A DNA stretch of 64,000 nt, from contig NC_063452.1 in assembly GCF_020379485.1 (NCBI RefSeq), forward strand, positions 41,717,148-41,781,147. Direction: 5' to 3'. The stretch is from Brassica napus (Eukaryota > Streptophyta > Magnoliopsida > Brassicales > Brassicaceae). Shown piece after piece: positions 38,928 to 54,689 of this stretch; within the stretch, counting starts at the first letter, position 1; each line of letters starts with the position of its first letter. The notes below the pieces were generated by a model. That model was not told the DNA's origin and searched no databases. It worked only from the letters and a program-made list of their open reading frames with translations. Made by a program: the position numbers and the translations under genes.

Positions 38928-41900
38928 ATGTCTTCTTCAAATTATTTTCGTTCTTGGATCGATCGACCCCATTTGGATCCGAACACGAGATTGCTTACGG
39001 AAGAATACCAACGAGGTATAACCGAATTCATGGGGTTAGTTCACCGACAACCGGAAGCAAAAACAGGTATGTTAAGATGTCATTGCTCTAATTGTAAAAA
39101 TAGAAAGGTTATTAAAGAGTGGGATATTTGGACTCATCTATATTTGAGTGGGTTTACACGAAGTTACAAAATTTGGTATCATCATGGGGAAACTAATTAT
39201 GAACATGGTATTACTAGCGAACCTCAGCCAGCGGTTAGATTAGAAGAACCAATTAGAACGGATGTAGATTATGGTGTAGGTACTGAGCAGATGGTAAATG
39301 ATCATTTTAGAGGGGAAGATTTACCCAATGCACAAGCTAGGAGATTTTATGATATGTTGGATGCTGGAAAGCAACCATTGTACGAAGGTTGCAGAGATGG
39401 TCATTCAGCTTTATCATCTGCTACAAGATTGATGGGCATTAAAACAGATTATAATTTGGCTGAAGAGTGTGTAGATGCGATTGCTGATTTTGTAAAAGGT
39501 ATTCTACCCGAGGATAATGTAGCTCCTGGTTCATACTACGAGGTTCAGAAACTCGTAGCTGGTCTTGATTTATCGTATCAGGTAATAGATGTATGCAGCG
39601 ACAACTGCATGATTTATTGGAGGGCGGATGAACAGCGGGTTACATGCAAATTTTGTGGAAAGCCTCGTTATAAAGATACGAGTGGAAGAGTTCCAGTGCC
39701 ATATAAAAGGATGTGGTATTTGCCTTTGACGGAAAGGTTGCAGAGGTTGTATCTGTCTGAACGCACAGCGCAACCAATGAGATGGCATGCGGAGCACTCA
39801 ACAGATGGTGAGATCAGACATCCTTCAGATGCAAAAGCGTGGAAGCATTTCCAATCAAAGTATCCCGACTTTGCGTATGAGAGAAGAAATGTCTACCTTG
39901 GATTATGTACTGATGGTTTCAGCCCGTTTGACAAGAGTGGAAGACAGTATTCTCTATGGCCCGTCATTCTTACACCATACAACCTACCCCCAAACTTGTG
40001 CTTGCGACGAGAGTTTTTGTTTCTCTCGATTCTCGTTCCCGGACCAGAGCATCCTAAGAGATCACTTGATGTGTTTCTCCAGCCACTAATATATGAGTTG
40101 CAACAACGATGGGCTCAAAGTGCTGAAACATACGATGTTTCGTGTAAAGAAAACTTTCAAATGCGAGCAGTACTAATGTGGACAATAAGTGATTTTCCAG
40201 CATATGGTATGTTATCTGGATGGACAACGCATGGAAGGCTATCATGTCCATATTGTCAAGATAACACTGATGCTTTCCAACTAAAACACGGAAGGAAAAT
40301 GTGTTGGTTTGACTGTCACAGGAGATTCCTACCACCTGATCATCCATATCGTAGGAGTAGGAATTTGTTTACGAAGAACAAGAGGGTGTTTGACAGTCCA
40401 CCTCCAGAAATTTGTGGGAAAGATTTGAAGATACAACTAAGAGATTTTGGTGCAGAAAGGACGCCATACGTCGGTGGACATGAGCGTTTTCCGGTAGATG
40501 CTGTTGGAGACCTACATAACTGGCACAAGAAAAATATTTTCTGGGATCTGCCATACTGGGAGGATCATCTGCTAAGGCATAATTTAGATGTCATGCATAT
40601 TGAGAAGAACTTTTTTGACAATCTCATGAACACGATCCTTAATGTTCAAGGTAAAACAAAAGATAATTTGAAGTCAAGACTGGATTTAGTCGATATATGT
40701 GCTCGTTCATAACTTCATGTTGATGAGAATGGTAGGGCTCTTTTTCCCATATACTGACTTGATGCAGAGGGAAAAGATGCGTTCTTTGATTGGATTTCAA
40801 ACGATGTGGAATTTCCAGACGGTTACGCATCAAATTTGCGTAAATGTATCGACAGAAAGGAAAGAAAGTTTACTGGCTTGAAAAGCCACGATTTCCATGT
40901 AATGATGCAGCGCCTCCTTCCGTTTGCCTTCAAGGAACTATTACCACGAAATGTTCATGAAGCAATTGCAGGGATAAGTGGTTTCTTCCGCGATTTATGC
41001 ACGAGATCAGTGACTCTTGAAGGTATTGAAAATTTGAAGACTAACATAGCCGTGATTCAGTGCAACCTTGAGAAGATATTTCCTCCCTCATTTTTTGATG
41101 TTATGGAGCATCTTGTTATTCACCTGGCAAGAGAATTGGAACTTGGTGGTCCTGTGCAGTATAGATGGATGTATCTGTAGAACGGTATATGTTCCATTTG
41201 AAGAAGATGGTGAAAAATTTAAGTAGGGTGGAAGGTTCTATAGTCGCACAGATGATCAATGAAGAAACTTCAAACTTTGCCGAGTACTACTTTCCAGCAG
41301 AAGTTCAGACCAAAAACAGAAGACCAGCTCGGCATGATGATAGAGGCGAACAGGCAACATATCATGTTACGGTTCCAAACATTTTCACAGACGTTGGACG
41401 ACTTAGCGGAAAACCAAAGGACCGTCGACTTACTGAGCATGAGCGCAGTTATTTGCAAACATATTTGCTCACCAACTGCGAAGATGTTCTTCAATATGAG
41501 AGGTAAATAAATTAGCTTACAAATTTTTGTTTTAACAAGTTGAAATTTAAATCTTAATTAATTACATTATTGTCATCATATGTACAGGATTTTCATGGCA
41601 GAAAAGCGGTTCGAATATAGATACGCCACAGAGGACGAGCTAGAAGAAATGAAGCAGAGAGAATTTTCTGGATGGATGTTTACTTATGTGAGTGCTTTAA
41701 ACAAATTAAAATATCATTTATCACATATTATACTAATTCACATTTATTGATATAACATATATATGTGCTATTAATATAGGTGTCTGCTGGTTTGGTCTGA
41801 AGTGAAACATTTGACGATTGGATACGCGAGATGGTCGTTGGACCAAAATTTGTTGTGAAGTCATATCCGAGATTTTGTACTCGAGGATATGCATTCACAA

Positions 41901-42550
41901 TTCAGAAGAGGAGACGTTCGAGTACGACTTATGATGCTGGCGTTTGTTCTGCATCAGGAGATGATGTATACTACGGACACATACGTGAGATTTTGGAAAT
42001 CAAGTATTTGGGCATGGTTGGATTGCGCTGTACTGTTTTCTATTGTGATTGGCACGACAACACTCTAGATCGAGGTGTGAGAACAGATGCATTTGGTGTT
42101 ACATCAGTAAATTCGAGGCGAAAGCTGCAATATTATGATTCTTTCATTCTTGCTTCTCATGCCGATCATGTAATTAAATGTTAATTATTTAGAATGATTC
42201 ATCATCATGTGTATTAATTTATAATTTTACTAATAATTTTTAAATGTTACAGGTTTGTTATATCAAGTACCCCCGGGTAAGGAACAGAGATGATCCATGG
42301 GTTACTGTAACAAGACTCAACCCGAGAGGCCGAGTTCAGGGAAGTTCTGAGCTGGAAGACCCACTACAACCAAGCACATCCGGCAACTTATGTGCATCAT
42401 AAGATTTAGCTTGAGTTGGCCTTGTAGTCGATTTAACCGACTTCGGAGAGGAAGCCGTCGTTCACGTAGAGGATGAACCAGTGATTGGAGAGTTTCACCA
42501 AGATCCAGATTCAGATTCATCTGGTGATGATAACTAGGAAACAGACTAGC
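38928..42550 (+). pseudogene. TNP2-like CACTA transposase, several stops and one frameshift
   Basis: Begins MSSSNYFRSWIDRPHLDPN (38,928), with an N-terminal Transpos_assoc-type region, CRFCG/CKFCGKPRY cysteine cluster, NVYLGLCTDGFSPFD, HPKRSLDVFLQPL, and LLRHNLDVMHIEKNFF. Exon joins at 41,502/41,588, 41,687/41,780 and 42,169/42,253 match those of CACTA 3. Lesions relative to CACTA 3: TAA at 40,710, TGA at 40,755, one base lost at about 41,178, TGA at 41,798 and TAA at 42,400. The DUF4218- and DUF4216-like parts are both present, unlike in CACTA 1. Several stops are C-to-T changes at CpG, as expected for a methylated, silenced copy. Confidence 0.9.
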
Positions 42551-42575
42551 ATCGACTTTTTTTTTTTTAATAGAT

Positions 42576-43830
42576 ATTCCGACGGAATTCCGAGGAAGAT
42601 AATGGTTTCCTCGGAATTCCCTCGGAATATTCCGAGGAAATAGGGTTCTTAAATCGAAAACAACATTTTGCGGTTTGAATAACACTTATATAACCCTTAT
42701 TAAGTGTCTTAGACTGATTATGAAGTCAAAAATTTCTTCCTTACCCTATAATAAACACTTTTCCGATTGTATGAACGAAATCCCCACAACATAAGAGAAA
42801 CACTTTAATGAACGGTAAAGGGAATACTTTCAATTCGTTTTGAAATTTGTTATTTCATGGTTTATGATCATCTATACAAAGAATCCTCAATGGTATGCAT
42901 TACAATTGTATAAGAAATGAAATACGGCAAAAAAAATTGATGTTTTGAAACCCCAAACACTAGTTCCTAGGAATTTCCTCGGAATATTCCGACGGAATTC
43001 CGAGGAAGATAATGGTTTCCTCGGAATTCCCTCGGAATATTCCGAGGAAATAGGGTTTTTAAACCGAAAACAACGTTTTGCGGTTTGAATAACACTTATA
43101 TAACTCTTATTAAGTGTCTTAGACTGATTATGAAGTCAAAAATTTGTTCTTTACCCTATAATAAACACTTTTCCGATTGTATGAACGAAATCCCCACAAC
43201 ATAAGGGAAACACTTATACACTTTAATGAACGGTAAAGGGAATACTTTCAATTCGTTTTGAAATTTGTTATTTCATGGTTTATGATCATCTATACAAAGA
43301 ATCCTCAATGGTATGCATTACAATTGTATAAGAAATGAAATACGACAAAAAAAAATTGATGTTTTGAAACCCCAAACACTAGTTCCTCGGTATTTCCTCG
43401 GAATATTCCGACGGAATTCCGAGGAAGATAATGGTTTCCTCGGAATTTCCTCGGAATATTCCGAGGAAATTTCGAGGAAATAGGGTTTTTAAACTGAAAA
43501 CAACGTTTTGCGGTTTGAATAACACTTATATAACCCTTATTAAGAAAATTGTTCCTTACCCTATAATAAACACTTTTCTGATTGTATTAACGAAATCCCC
43601 ACAAAACACTTATACACTTTAATAAACGGTAAAGGGAATACTTTCAATTCATTTTGAAATTTGTTATTTCATGGTTTATGATCATCTATACAAAGAATCT
43701 TCAATGGTATGCATTACAATTGTATAAGAATGAAATACGGCAAAAAAAATTGATGTTTTGAAACCTCAAACACTAGTTCCTCGGTATTTCCTCGGAATAT
43801 TCAGACGGAATTCCGACGGATATTTTAGTA
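42576..43830. repeat. tandem repeat, three ~410-bp units, in CACTA 2
   Basis: Units starting at ATTCCGACGGAATTC (42,576; 42,986; 43,405), then a truncated fourth start at 43,799; spacings 410, 419 and 394. Each unit opens with the subterminal words, then an AT-rich body (AATAACACTTATATAAC, CACAACATAAG, TGTATAAGAAATGAAA), and ends in CCCCAAACACTAGTTCCT. One inverted copy is at 57,840-58,320 in CACTA 3. Confidence 0.88.
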
Positions 43831-44074
43831 TACGTCGGAATTTCCTTGGAATATTTTCATTTAACCGGGCAAATATTTTGCGAAAATTGAAATTAGAATT
43901 CCGACGTAATTCCGACGGAGAGTATCCGTCGGACCCTAGGTTTTATAACCACGAGCCGCTTCTTCTTCCCCATTTCTCTCTTCTTCCTCTGCGCGGCTCC
44001 TCTCTCCTCTCCGGCGATTTCCCCCTGAATTCTGACGATATCTCCGGCGATCTCCTCCTTCTCTTACACAAATC

Positions 44075-46459
<2,385 letters not shown>

Positions 46460-46629
46460 TTTTTTTTTCCAAAAACTCGGAATGTTTTATTTGATTTGTG
46501 AAACTTTGAATATTTTTGAATTTTAATTTTAATTTTAATTTTAATTTTAATGATTTCAATTTTAATTTTATTTTTATATTTTTGAATTTAAATTTCAAAA
46601 ATTTTATTTTTTAAAAAAAATAATTTTTT

Positions 46630-47095
46630 TTAAATTCCGAGGAACGGGGTCCCTCGGAATATACCGAGGGATATGTTCCTCGGAATATACCGAGGGACCC
46701 CGTTCCTCGGAATATTCCGAGGGACCCCGTTCTTTGGAATATTCCGAGGGAAATGTTCCTCGAAATATTCCGAGGGACACCGTTCCTCGGAATTTTCCGA
46801 GGGACCTGTCCCTCAGAATTTTCCGATGAAAATTCCGAGGAACATTTCGTCTGAACTTCTGAGGATTGGACCATCGGAAAATCCATCGAAATATCCCGAG
46901 GAAGCTCTCCCTCGGTATATTCCGAGGAGCTTTCCGACGAACAGGTTGTCCTCGGAATTTCCTCGGAAATTTGTTTCCTCGGAATTCCGTCGGAAAATTC
47001 CGAGGGATTTCCGAGGAAAAATGAATTTCCGAAGAGTTATTTCCGAGGACTTGTTTCGTCGGTATGTCGTCGGAATAACGACGATTTTTTCCCTC
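46630..47095. repeat. right subterminal repeat zone of CACTA 2
   Basis: About 20 copies of CCTCGGAAT/ATTCCGAGG-type words in alternating orientation, with small palindromes such as CCTCGGAATATTCCGAGG. These are the presumed transposase-binding sites. Confidence 0.85.
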
Positions 47096-47123
47096 AGTAT
47101 ATCGCTGTTATCTTGCAGTGGAT

Positions 47124-47880
47124 GCTGATGCCAGATTGAATAAATATTAGAAACATCTAGATTTGTTCAAAGACCATATAAACAACAACAAAATTACCAC
47201 TGATTCCATGAAAGTTGTTTAGATTTTTATTTTATCCATAGAGATTTGATTTTTAGCTTCTCTATGTAATACATATATGCTAATAAAATGTAACTTCAAA
47301 GATTATTGACAGATAAACTCGAATTTAATGATTCTCAAATTGTTTAATGTAAAAAAATGATGCACGTACGTATGATTAAAATTTAATGATTCTCAATTTA
47401 TCTTTAAATCTCTTCAAATTCAGAGTCTTAAAAATGTGGAACTATAAGGTATCTCTCCACGTCCAACCCTAATTAATTCAACTACATATAGTTTCCTCGT
47501 CACTCAACCTTTATAGGTATAACTCTATGACCCATTTAATGAGAGCTTATAAGTCAACTAGCTCTAAATTAACTCATGTGTTTGTGTAATGGATGAGTCT
47601 AAGTTGAAGTTTTTTTTACAGTAGAAACACAAACAATCATCAACTTCCGACTAAAATCCCTTACACCAAAATCAAACATGTATTTAGTAAAATAAAAATA
47701 AAAATCAAACATGTGTAGAGAGCAAAGCAGACAATCTCCGAAACATGAAAGTCAATCTACTCACTCATACATTGTTAACTGTATTGACAGTTAAGTGAAT
47801 CACAATATCTGGCAAAAAAAAAAACAGTGAATAACAGAATCTATTTGTTCCTATAGTATAACATTTCCCTGGTAGTGGAC
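47124..47880. other. AT-rich spacer between CACTA 2 and the copia element
   Basis: No gene or repeat recognised. Confidence 0.5.
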
Positions 47881-47885
47881 GGCAT

Positions 47886-48099
47886 TGTAAAAGTGATCAA
47901 ACCTCTGAGAATTGTTGTGTCTTTATTGAAAGGAAACTAAGGCTCATATATAACCGATTACAAGCAAACGTGAAAACGTGCAAACTGAAAGTTCCTAACA
48001 AAGTGGAACAACTAAAAGACTATTTCAAATAACAACTACTAGCTAGAGTATCCCTAAAACTTAGGAACTTATTCAACTAACAAAGACCTATTCGTGACA
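47886..48099 (-). repeat. 3' LTR of the copia element
   Basis: 214 bp, same boundaries as its partner; preceded (minus strand) by the polypurine tract. Confidence 0.95.
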
Positions 48100-48128
48100 C
48101 AGCCTCTCCTAAACTAAAACATCCAGTT

Positions 48129-51100
48129 CTAGTTTACTCCAGGAACATCACATACTCCCAACATGCCTCGCATCTTCTCATAAATGTCCATCTTCAAAAG
48201 CTTTGTCAGAATGTCTGCAATCTGCACATGAGTGCTGCAAAGAACTAGCTCTACGACTCCATCATTAGTCAGATCCCTAAGAAAATGAAACCTCACGTCA
48301 ATATGCTTACTTCTCTTGTGCATAACCGGATTCCTTGACAACTTGATGGTAGACATGTTATCGCAGTACATCACTGTGCTTTCTTCTTCCCTTTGTGCGA
48401 TTCCAATGCTTTCCAAGATCCTTCTCAGCCAAATCACTTGACATGCGCAACTTGCGGCTGCCACAAACTCCGCTTCGGTTGTGGATAGAGTGACCACTGG
48501 TTGTCTCTTAGAAGACCACGAGATGGCAGCACCACTTAGAAAACATACGTAACCCGAAGTGCTTCTTCTGGTATCCAAGTCTCCCGCATAATCACTGTCT
48601 GAATAAGCTTCAAGAACGTTGCCTCCATTCTTCTTATAGTGAACACCGAGATTGATAGTACCTTTAACATACCTGAGAATTCTTTTCACGTCTCCCATGT
48701 GAGTTTGAGATGGATTCTCCATGTATCTACTGATCAGGCTGATTGCATACATCAAATCCGGTCTTGAGGCAGCCAAGTACATCAGACATCCCACAATTTG
48801 TCTGTATACAACTCTATCTGCTTTCCCACTTCCGTCTTCTTTCACCAGTTTTGTTCCTGGAATAATGGGATTTCTCACCGAGTTGCATTCTTCCAACTTG
48901 AACCTCTCCAAAATATCTCTTGCATATTTTCTTTGACTCATGTAGATGCCTGAGTCATCTTGAATTATCTCCACTCCAAGAAAATATCTCATCAGCCCCA
49001 AGTTAGTCATCTCGAATTCACTCTTCATGGCTTCTTTGAACTCTTCAATAGCACTTGCTTTGTTTCCTGTAACAATCATATCGTCCACATACAGAGAAAC
49101 AAGCAGAGTGTTACAGAGAAACAAGCAGAGTGTTACCTTCATCATCAACCTTGCCGAATAGTGTTGGCTCATAGGGACACTTCTCCAATCCTTTCTCTGT
49201 AAAGTAACCTTCAATGCGACTGTACCAAGCTCTAGGGGCTTGTTTGAGCCCATATAATGCCTTCTTGAGCTTGTATACTTTAGCTGCTTCCTCTTTCTTC
49301 TCATACCCTTGTGGCTGATCAGCATAGACTGTCTCGGTTAGTTCTCCATGCAGAAAGGCGCTCTTGACATCAAGTTGATGGATCTTCCAACTCTTTTCGG
49401 CAGCCATAGCTAGGATAGCTCTAATGGTATCCCATCTTGCTACTGGAGCAAACACTTCAGTGTAATCTATACCATATATTTGAGCATAGCCTTTTGCAAC
49501 TAACCTGGCTTTGCATTTGTCGATCTCTCCATTTTCATTCAACTTTTTCTTGTAAACCCACTTGACTCCAATAGTCTTGAAACCGTGAGGTAGCTCACAT
49601 AGCTCCCATGTTTCATTGGCTTCAATAGACTCGATCTCACGATTCATAGCTTCTCTCCATTTCTTTTCTCTCACGGCATCTTCAAACAGGACAGGATCAG
49701 TTGTCTCGGTGGACATGACCAGATCTTCCAGCTCCTCTTCTCCTTCCGATAGTCCTTCCCTAGTTACATAGTCTGTCATCCATGTTGGAGTGGTTTTTGA
49801 TCTCCTTTTTTGAGTGACTTCAGAAGCTTCAGCATTGGTGCGACTGCAGTCACTAGTTTCACATCGTGGCATTCTTTCTGGTTCTGCTTCAACAGCAGCT
49901 TCTTCATATACTTCAAGCTCATTTGATCCATTCTTTTCCTCCTCTTTCCAATCCCATTCAGCATCTTCTTCAAACAGAACATCTCTGCTAGTTATGATCT
50001 TCTTCTCCACTGGATCATACAGCCAGTAGGCTTTGGATTCCTCACTTGTGCCAAACAGGACACACTTCACACTCTTATCATCAAGCTTCTTGCGCTTCTC
50101 CTTAGGAATGTGCGCATGAGAAATACATCCAAAGAGCTTGAAGTGTTCTAATGATGGTGATTGATCACTCCAAGCTTCCTCTGGTGTCATACCTTGTACG
50201 GCAGAGGTGGGGCTTCTATTCAAGATGTGCACGCTCCAGTTTGTTGCTTCTGGCCAGAACCGTTTTGGAACTTTCTTCCCAACCAACACACTGCGAACCA
50301 TGTTGAGAATGGTCCTATTCTTTCTCTCAACAACGCCGTTTTGCTGTGGCGTATAAGCTGTGGTGAGTTGTTTCCGAATGCCACTGCTCTCACATAGCTC
50401 CTTGAACTCATTTGAATTGTACTCACCACCTCTGTCTGTCATCAAGCACTGAATCTGCAAGCTGGTTTCTCTTTCTACACGAGCCTTAAACTTCTTAAAT
50501 GCATCAATAGCCTCAGATTTAACAGAGAGAAACTCAACCCAACATTTTCTCGAGAAATCGTCAATGAACGTGATGATATACCTCTTTTGGCTGTTGGACT
50601 CAGGAGTGATTGGTCCACACAGATCAGAGTGGATCAGTTGAAGCTTTTGAGAAGCTCTCCAGTTACTCTTCTTGGGAATGACTTCTCTCTGTTGCTTTCC
50701 AGTGATGCAGTTGTCACACAGCTTGCTTGGTGCCTTTATCTCAGGTAAGCCACGTACCATGCTCCCAGACTTTAGTGTCTTCAATCCTTTGTAGCTCAGA
50801 TGACCATATCGACAATGCCACAAGTACGATGTGTCCTCTGTAGCAGTTTTGAAGCATCTGGGTTCTTGAGACATCATCTTGGCCGTGACTACAAACATCT
50901 TGTTGGCAGTCATATGAGTTTCCATGATTAACCCTTTGGCTGGATGATAGAGTCGACATGCTCCATCTTGTATAACAAATGAGATCCCTTTCTCTGCTAG
51001 CTGTCCAATGCTAATCAGATTGTTCTTCAACTCAGGAATGTAGTACACATTTGTTATAATGTGTGGATCACCTTTGATGAGCATTCTGACATTTCCTCTC

Positions 51101-52125
51101 CCCATGACATCCATCTTCGAGTTGTTACCAAGCTTAACATGGTGTTTGTACTCCTCATCCAAGTCGCTGAACCATTGCTTTTCTCCACTCATGTGATTGC
51201 TACATCCAGAATCGAGAAACCACACCTGCTCTTCCTTCTTGGTCTCAGCATACGCCATCAACACCATCTCTTCAGCTTCATCAAACTCAGCATAGTTAGC
51301 CCCATTCTCCCAGTTAGGACATTCATACTGATAATGTCCTAGCTTGTGACACTTGTAGCATTCAACCAGAGCCTTATTGGGTGATCCTCTTCCTGATCTC
51401 CCTCCTCTGCCTCTGTAGGCTCCTCGGTATCCTCCTCTGCCCCGATTCCACCTTCCTCCTCTCTGTTGATCTCCTTGTTCTTCGGTAACCTTTAGAACAT
51501 GCTCCTCGTTTTCTTTCTTCTTAAACTTCTGCTCATGCACCAGCAAAGAGCTTTGAAGTTCGTCAATTGAGAGGCTCCGTATGTCTTTGGATTCTTCAAT
51601 CGCACACACTATGTATGTGAAGCGATCTGATAAGGTTCTTAGCACCTTTTCCACCACCTTTGATTCTGGCATTTCTTCCCCAAGGTTTCTCATGTCATTG
51701 GCCACCGTCATGACTCTTGAGAAGTACTCGGTTACACTTTCTCCATTCTTCATTTCGAGAATCTCAAATTCTCTACGCATCCTCTGGAGCTGTGCACTCT
51801 GCACACGCTCATTCCCTTGGAACTTTGCCTTCATCGAGTCCCATAACTCCTTGGAACTGTTCTTCTGCAAGATCTGCTTTAGGATCGTCTTGTCAATGGC
51901 TGCAAACAGATAGTTTTTGACCTTGAGATCCTTGAGCTTCAGCTCCGCCAACTCTGAACGTTGTTGCCCGTTGAGTACTGCCCCTCTTGCTGGTTCTGCG
52001 AACCCTTCTTCAATGAGACTCCACCACTCTTTTGATCTCAATAGGTTCTCCATTAGCATAGCCCAATGTTCGTAATCTCCATCAAACTTTGGGATGCTAA
52101 GCGTCATCTCTCTCTCTGCAGCCAT
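48129..52125 (-). pseudogene. copia gag-pol polyprotein, single 22-bp duplication frameshift
   Basis: Start taken at MAAEREMTLSIPKFDG (52,125), the standard gag start; an upstream in-frame ATG lies in the primer-site leader. In order: gag (UBN2-type), zinc knuckle CYKCHKLGHYQYEC, protease WFLDSGCSNHMSG, pre-integrase HCRYGHLS, integrase core (HSDLCGPI, FIDDFSRKCW, YTPQQNGVVERKNRT), reverse transcriptase (KARLVAKGYAQ, QLDVKSAFLHGEL, ALYGLKQAPRAWY), then YVDD, and RNase H (AYSDSDYAGD, STTEAEFVAA). The frame is open except at 49,091-49,134, where a 22-base tandem duplication just before YVDD creates a stop and shifts frame. No other lesion is seen. Confidence 0.93.
49091..49134 (-). repeat. 22-bp tandem duplication in the reverse transcriptase
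   Basis: Two exact copies, 49091-49112 and 49113-49134, beginning ACAGAGAAACAAGC on the plus strand. They lie immediately N-terminal to the catalytic YVDD codons. Removing one copy would restore the frame in principle, which identifies this as the single inactivating event. Confidence 0.9.
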
Positions 52126-52154
52126 AGTGTTTTCTCTTTTTTTTTTGTGATTTT

Positions 52155-52166
52155 GCTCTGATACCA
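52155..52166 (-). other. primer-binding site (initiator Met-tRNA)
   Basis: TGGTATCAGAGC on the minus strand, two bases inside the 5' LTR boundary; the typical primer site of plant copia elements. Confidence 0.9.
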
Positions 52167-52168
52167 AA

Positions 52169-52382
52169 TGTAAAAGTGATCAAAGCTCTGAGAATTGCTG
52201 TGTCTTTATTGAAAGGAAACTAAGGCTCATATATAGCCGATTACAAGCAAACGTGAAAACGTGCAAACTGAAAGTTCCTAACAAAGTGGAACAACTAAAA
52301 GACTATTTCAAATAACAACTACTAGCTAGAGTATCCCTAAAACTTAGGAACTTATTCAACTAACAAAGACCTATTCGTGACA
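52169..52382 (-). repeat. 5' LTR of the copia element
   Basis: 214 bp; about three substitutions relative to the other LTR. Confidence 0.95.
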
Positions 52383-53600
52383 AGCATTAGACTCTCTCTC
52401 TCCTCTCAGTTTTTTCTCAACTTTCAAAAATCAATTGAGTTACCTTCGACGTCCGGCGTCGCGTGCGGATGCCCCCATCTCCTTGCCTCCATCTTCCTAT
52501 TTGTTGCTACTTCAGCTCCTCTCTGTTATGCTCGCATATTTGGTTTAGGGTTTCCACGTGGGGATTCACGCTGCTTGTGAGGCGGTTTAGTTCCAGCGGT
52601 TACTCCTCTGTCTCTCTGGCTTTACGGCGAGGCGTAGAAACGACACTCATGTTGATGGTCGGTTTTCTGGGTTAAGGAACTTGACCGGTTTTATCCTTTT
52701 GGTGGCTTCCAGTTTTCATTGCTCTTGTGGGGGAGGATTGGCTTGGTCTCACTCTGAGTTGGTTGATGTCTTTACTAGTTTAGAGTAGTTGGTCAGGTGA
52801 TTTTTGAGGGACTAGTCTCTTCTCATAGCGGTGGTTATGGGACGGCCCCCTCTCCTCGTTGTCACAAGGCTCAGTTCCAGCTCGTGTAGGTGCTGTGAGA
52901 AGTTTCGACAAGAGGTTGTCTATGGCCTTTCGGTGGCTTCTCGCAGCAGTTATTCACTTCTGGAATCCTCTGCACGGTTCCTTCTCTTGTCTTCTGCCGT
53001 AAAGTGGCGGCTTTCATCTTGGAAATTAGCTTCCGGTTTAATTGTCTGATCTATTTACATCGACGCCGGAGACGGATCGTTTCAGGCAGAGTAATACCTT
53101 CGGTTTTTGAAGGTTTCAAGTGGTTCTGCGGTTCTTGGAAGTCGTTGATCGTCATGGTGTCGCACTTGGTCAACGTGCACATCCCAGCATTGCATTGGTT
53201 CACTTGATGGTATACGTTGGTGCATTTGACTTCTCTCTGAAGGTTTAGAGGTTACATCTTAGGTAGCAGCGGTGAAAGCAACCCACTTTTTGTACGGTTA
53301 CGTATTGAAGGGTGTATAGTCTCGGTTCGGGATCCCTTTTGGGTAAGGTCTTTTCGAACCTCTCACTTTATGTTGTTAGAACTTCACAGTACAGTTAGAT
53401 TATGAGCTTAGATAAGATTACTGGGAACCAGATACTATGAGACGATACATGAAGATCCTGGCATCCGAGGTAACGAGGTGAATCTTTCCTTCTTGTGGTT
53501 TTCCTTGATGTCTAAAACGGCTTCGGTACTCAAGGATTTGTATCCGAACTAGCAGAACGCGCCGGAAATATGCCTCAAACGAAGGTAGTCATGAGTAATT
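52383..53600. other. GC-richer block of unknown origin
   Basis: Clearly richer in G+C than flanking DNA, without a long open frame on either strand; short frames (for example near 52,831-53,049) have no family resemblance. It starts exactly at the copia insertion site, so the copia probably landed at or near one edge of it. It may be the untranslated part of a non-LTR element or a decayed gene; I cannot name it. Confidence 0.4.
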
Positions 53601-54660
53601 TGATTTGATAAATTTTGTTTGAGTCAAAGCTTCTAATCAAAATCTTTTTTTTTTGATCAACCAATCAAAATCTTTATTCCGGTTTTCGGGCCGATCTATA
53701 AAATTTCATTTAAACCAAAAAACATTTCCCGACCGTAAACATCAGAACATTCATTTGACCACCTTGACTGTTGTCAGCGATGTTGTCAACCAATCAAACA
53801 TTTACAGTTGAACAATTTATTAATACTTAATTAAACCTTTTACCCAATGGTGTTTTGATGATATTTTAATGACCAGATTAAACGATAGACCATATATACA
53901 TATATGGAAACTCGAAGATATACATGTGGACTCATACAATACGTTACGGATAAAGATTTGTTCATTTAGGACTAAGAATGTTAGTTGAAGCAATTTACCA
54001 TCGGCTGCAACCGTATTTCAATTTGGTTAATTATTTCTCCTCTTATAACTTTGTTAGCTCAAAAACTATTGCTTAGTAGGTACTCTTTTATAATTAATCT
54101 ATTTATCTTTTTTTGTTGTGTTAAAAGATTTATTTTTTCAACATCGGTAAACTTTTAATTCTAAAGTGGAAATGGGAATAGATAGAGAGACTGCTCTATC
54201 ATCAGTATCCTGTATCCATCCAGGAGAAAACACTACTGGGCAACTCCAAAACATTTATTCATATAACTGGGCAACCCCCGATCGTATTAAGATGGTAAAA
54301 TGAAATACTAAGATAGTCGCATCTTTCTCCATCGGTAGGGTCGGTTCAAAAATTGTAGTAACCCTGAAGAAAATATTTAGAAAGAAAATATTGTTTATCT
54401 CTTTTATTCAAAATCGGAATACTTAAAATCATTGATAAAAAAATCTTTAAATCATAAATCCTTAAAGATTTTATGAATATCTATTTGTAATATGAAATTT
54501 TAGATATGGAAATATAGTTTATCTCTTACATTCAGAATTTGAATACTTTAAATCATAAACTTTTAAAGATTTTATGAATATTCAACATTTTTATTATCAA
54601 AACAAAATTGCATCAAAACTACAAAACCATATTTAATCTTACCCATAATTTTAATTATAA
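53600..54660. other. AT-rich spacer
   Basis: No gene recognised. A ~45-base word (ATCATAAA...TTAAAGATTTTATGAATAT) recurs at about 54,448-54,480 and 54,548-54,580, i.e. a short local duplication. Confidence 0.45.
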
Positions 54661-54689
54661 CACTACAAGAAAACATCAAGGATTCTGAG

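Larger units (their letters stand above)
47886..52382 (-). mobile_element. Ty1/copia LTR retrotransposon, nearly intact
   Basis: Identical-length LTRs (214 bp) at 47886-48099 and 52169-52382, starting TGTAAAAGTGATCAAA and ending TTCGTGACA. They differ at about three positions, so insertion was recent. Flanks GGCAT and AGCAT are a 5-bp duplication with one mismatch. The primer site, complementary to initiator Met-tRNA (TGGTATCAGAGC on the minus strand), is at 52166-52155. The polypurine tract (AGGAGAGGCTG, minus) abuts the left LTR. One polyprotein spans the interior and is broken once. Confidence 0.96.
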
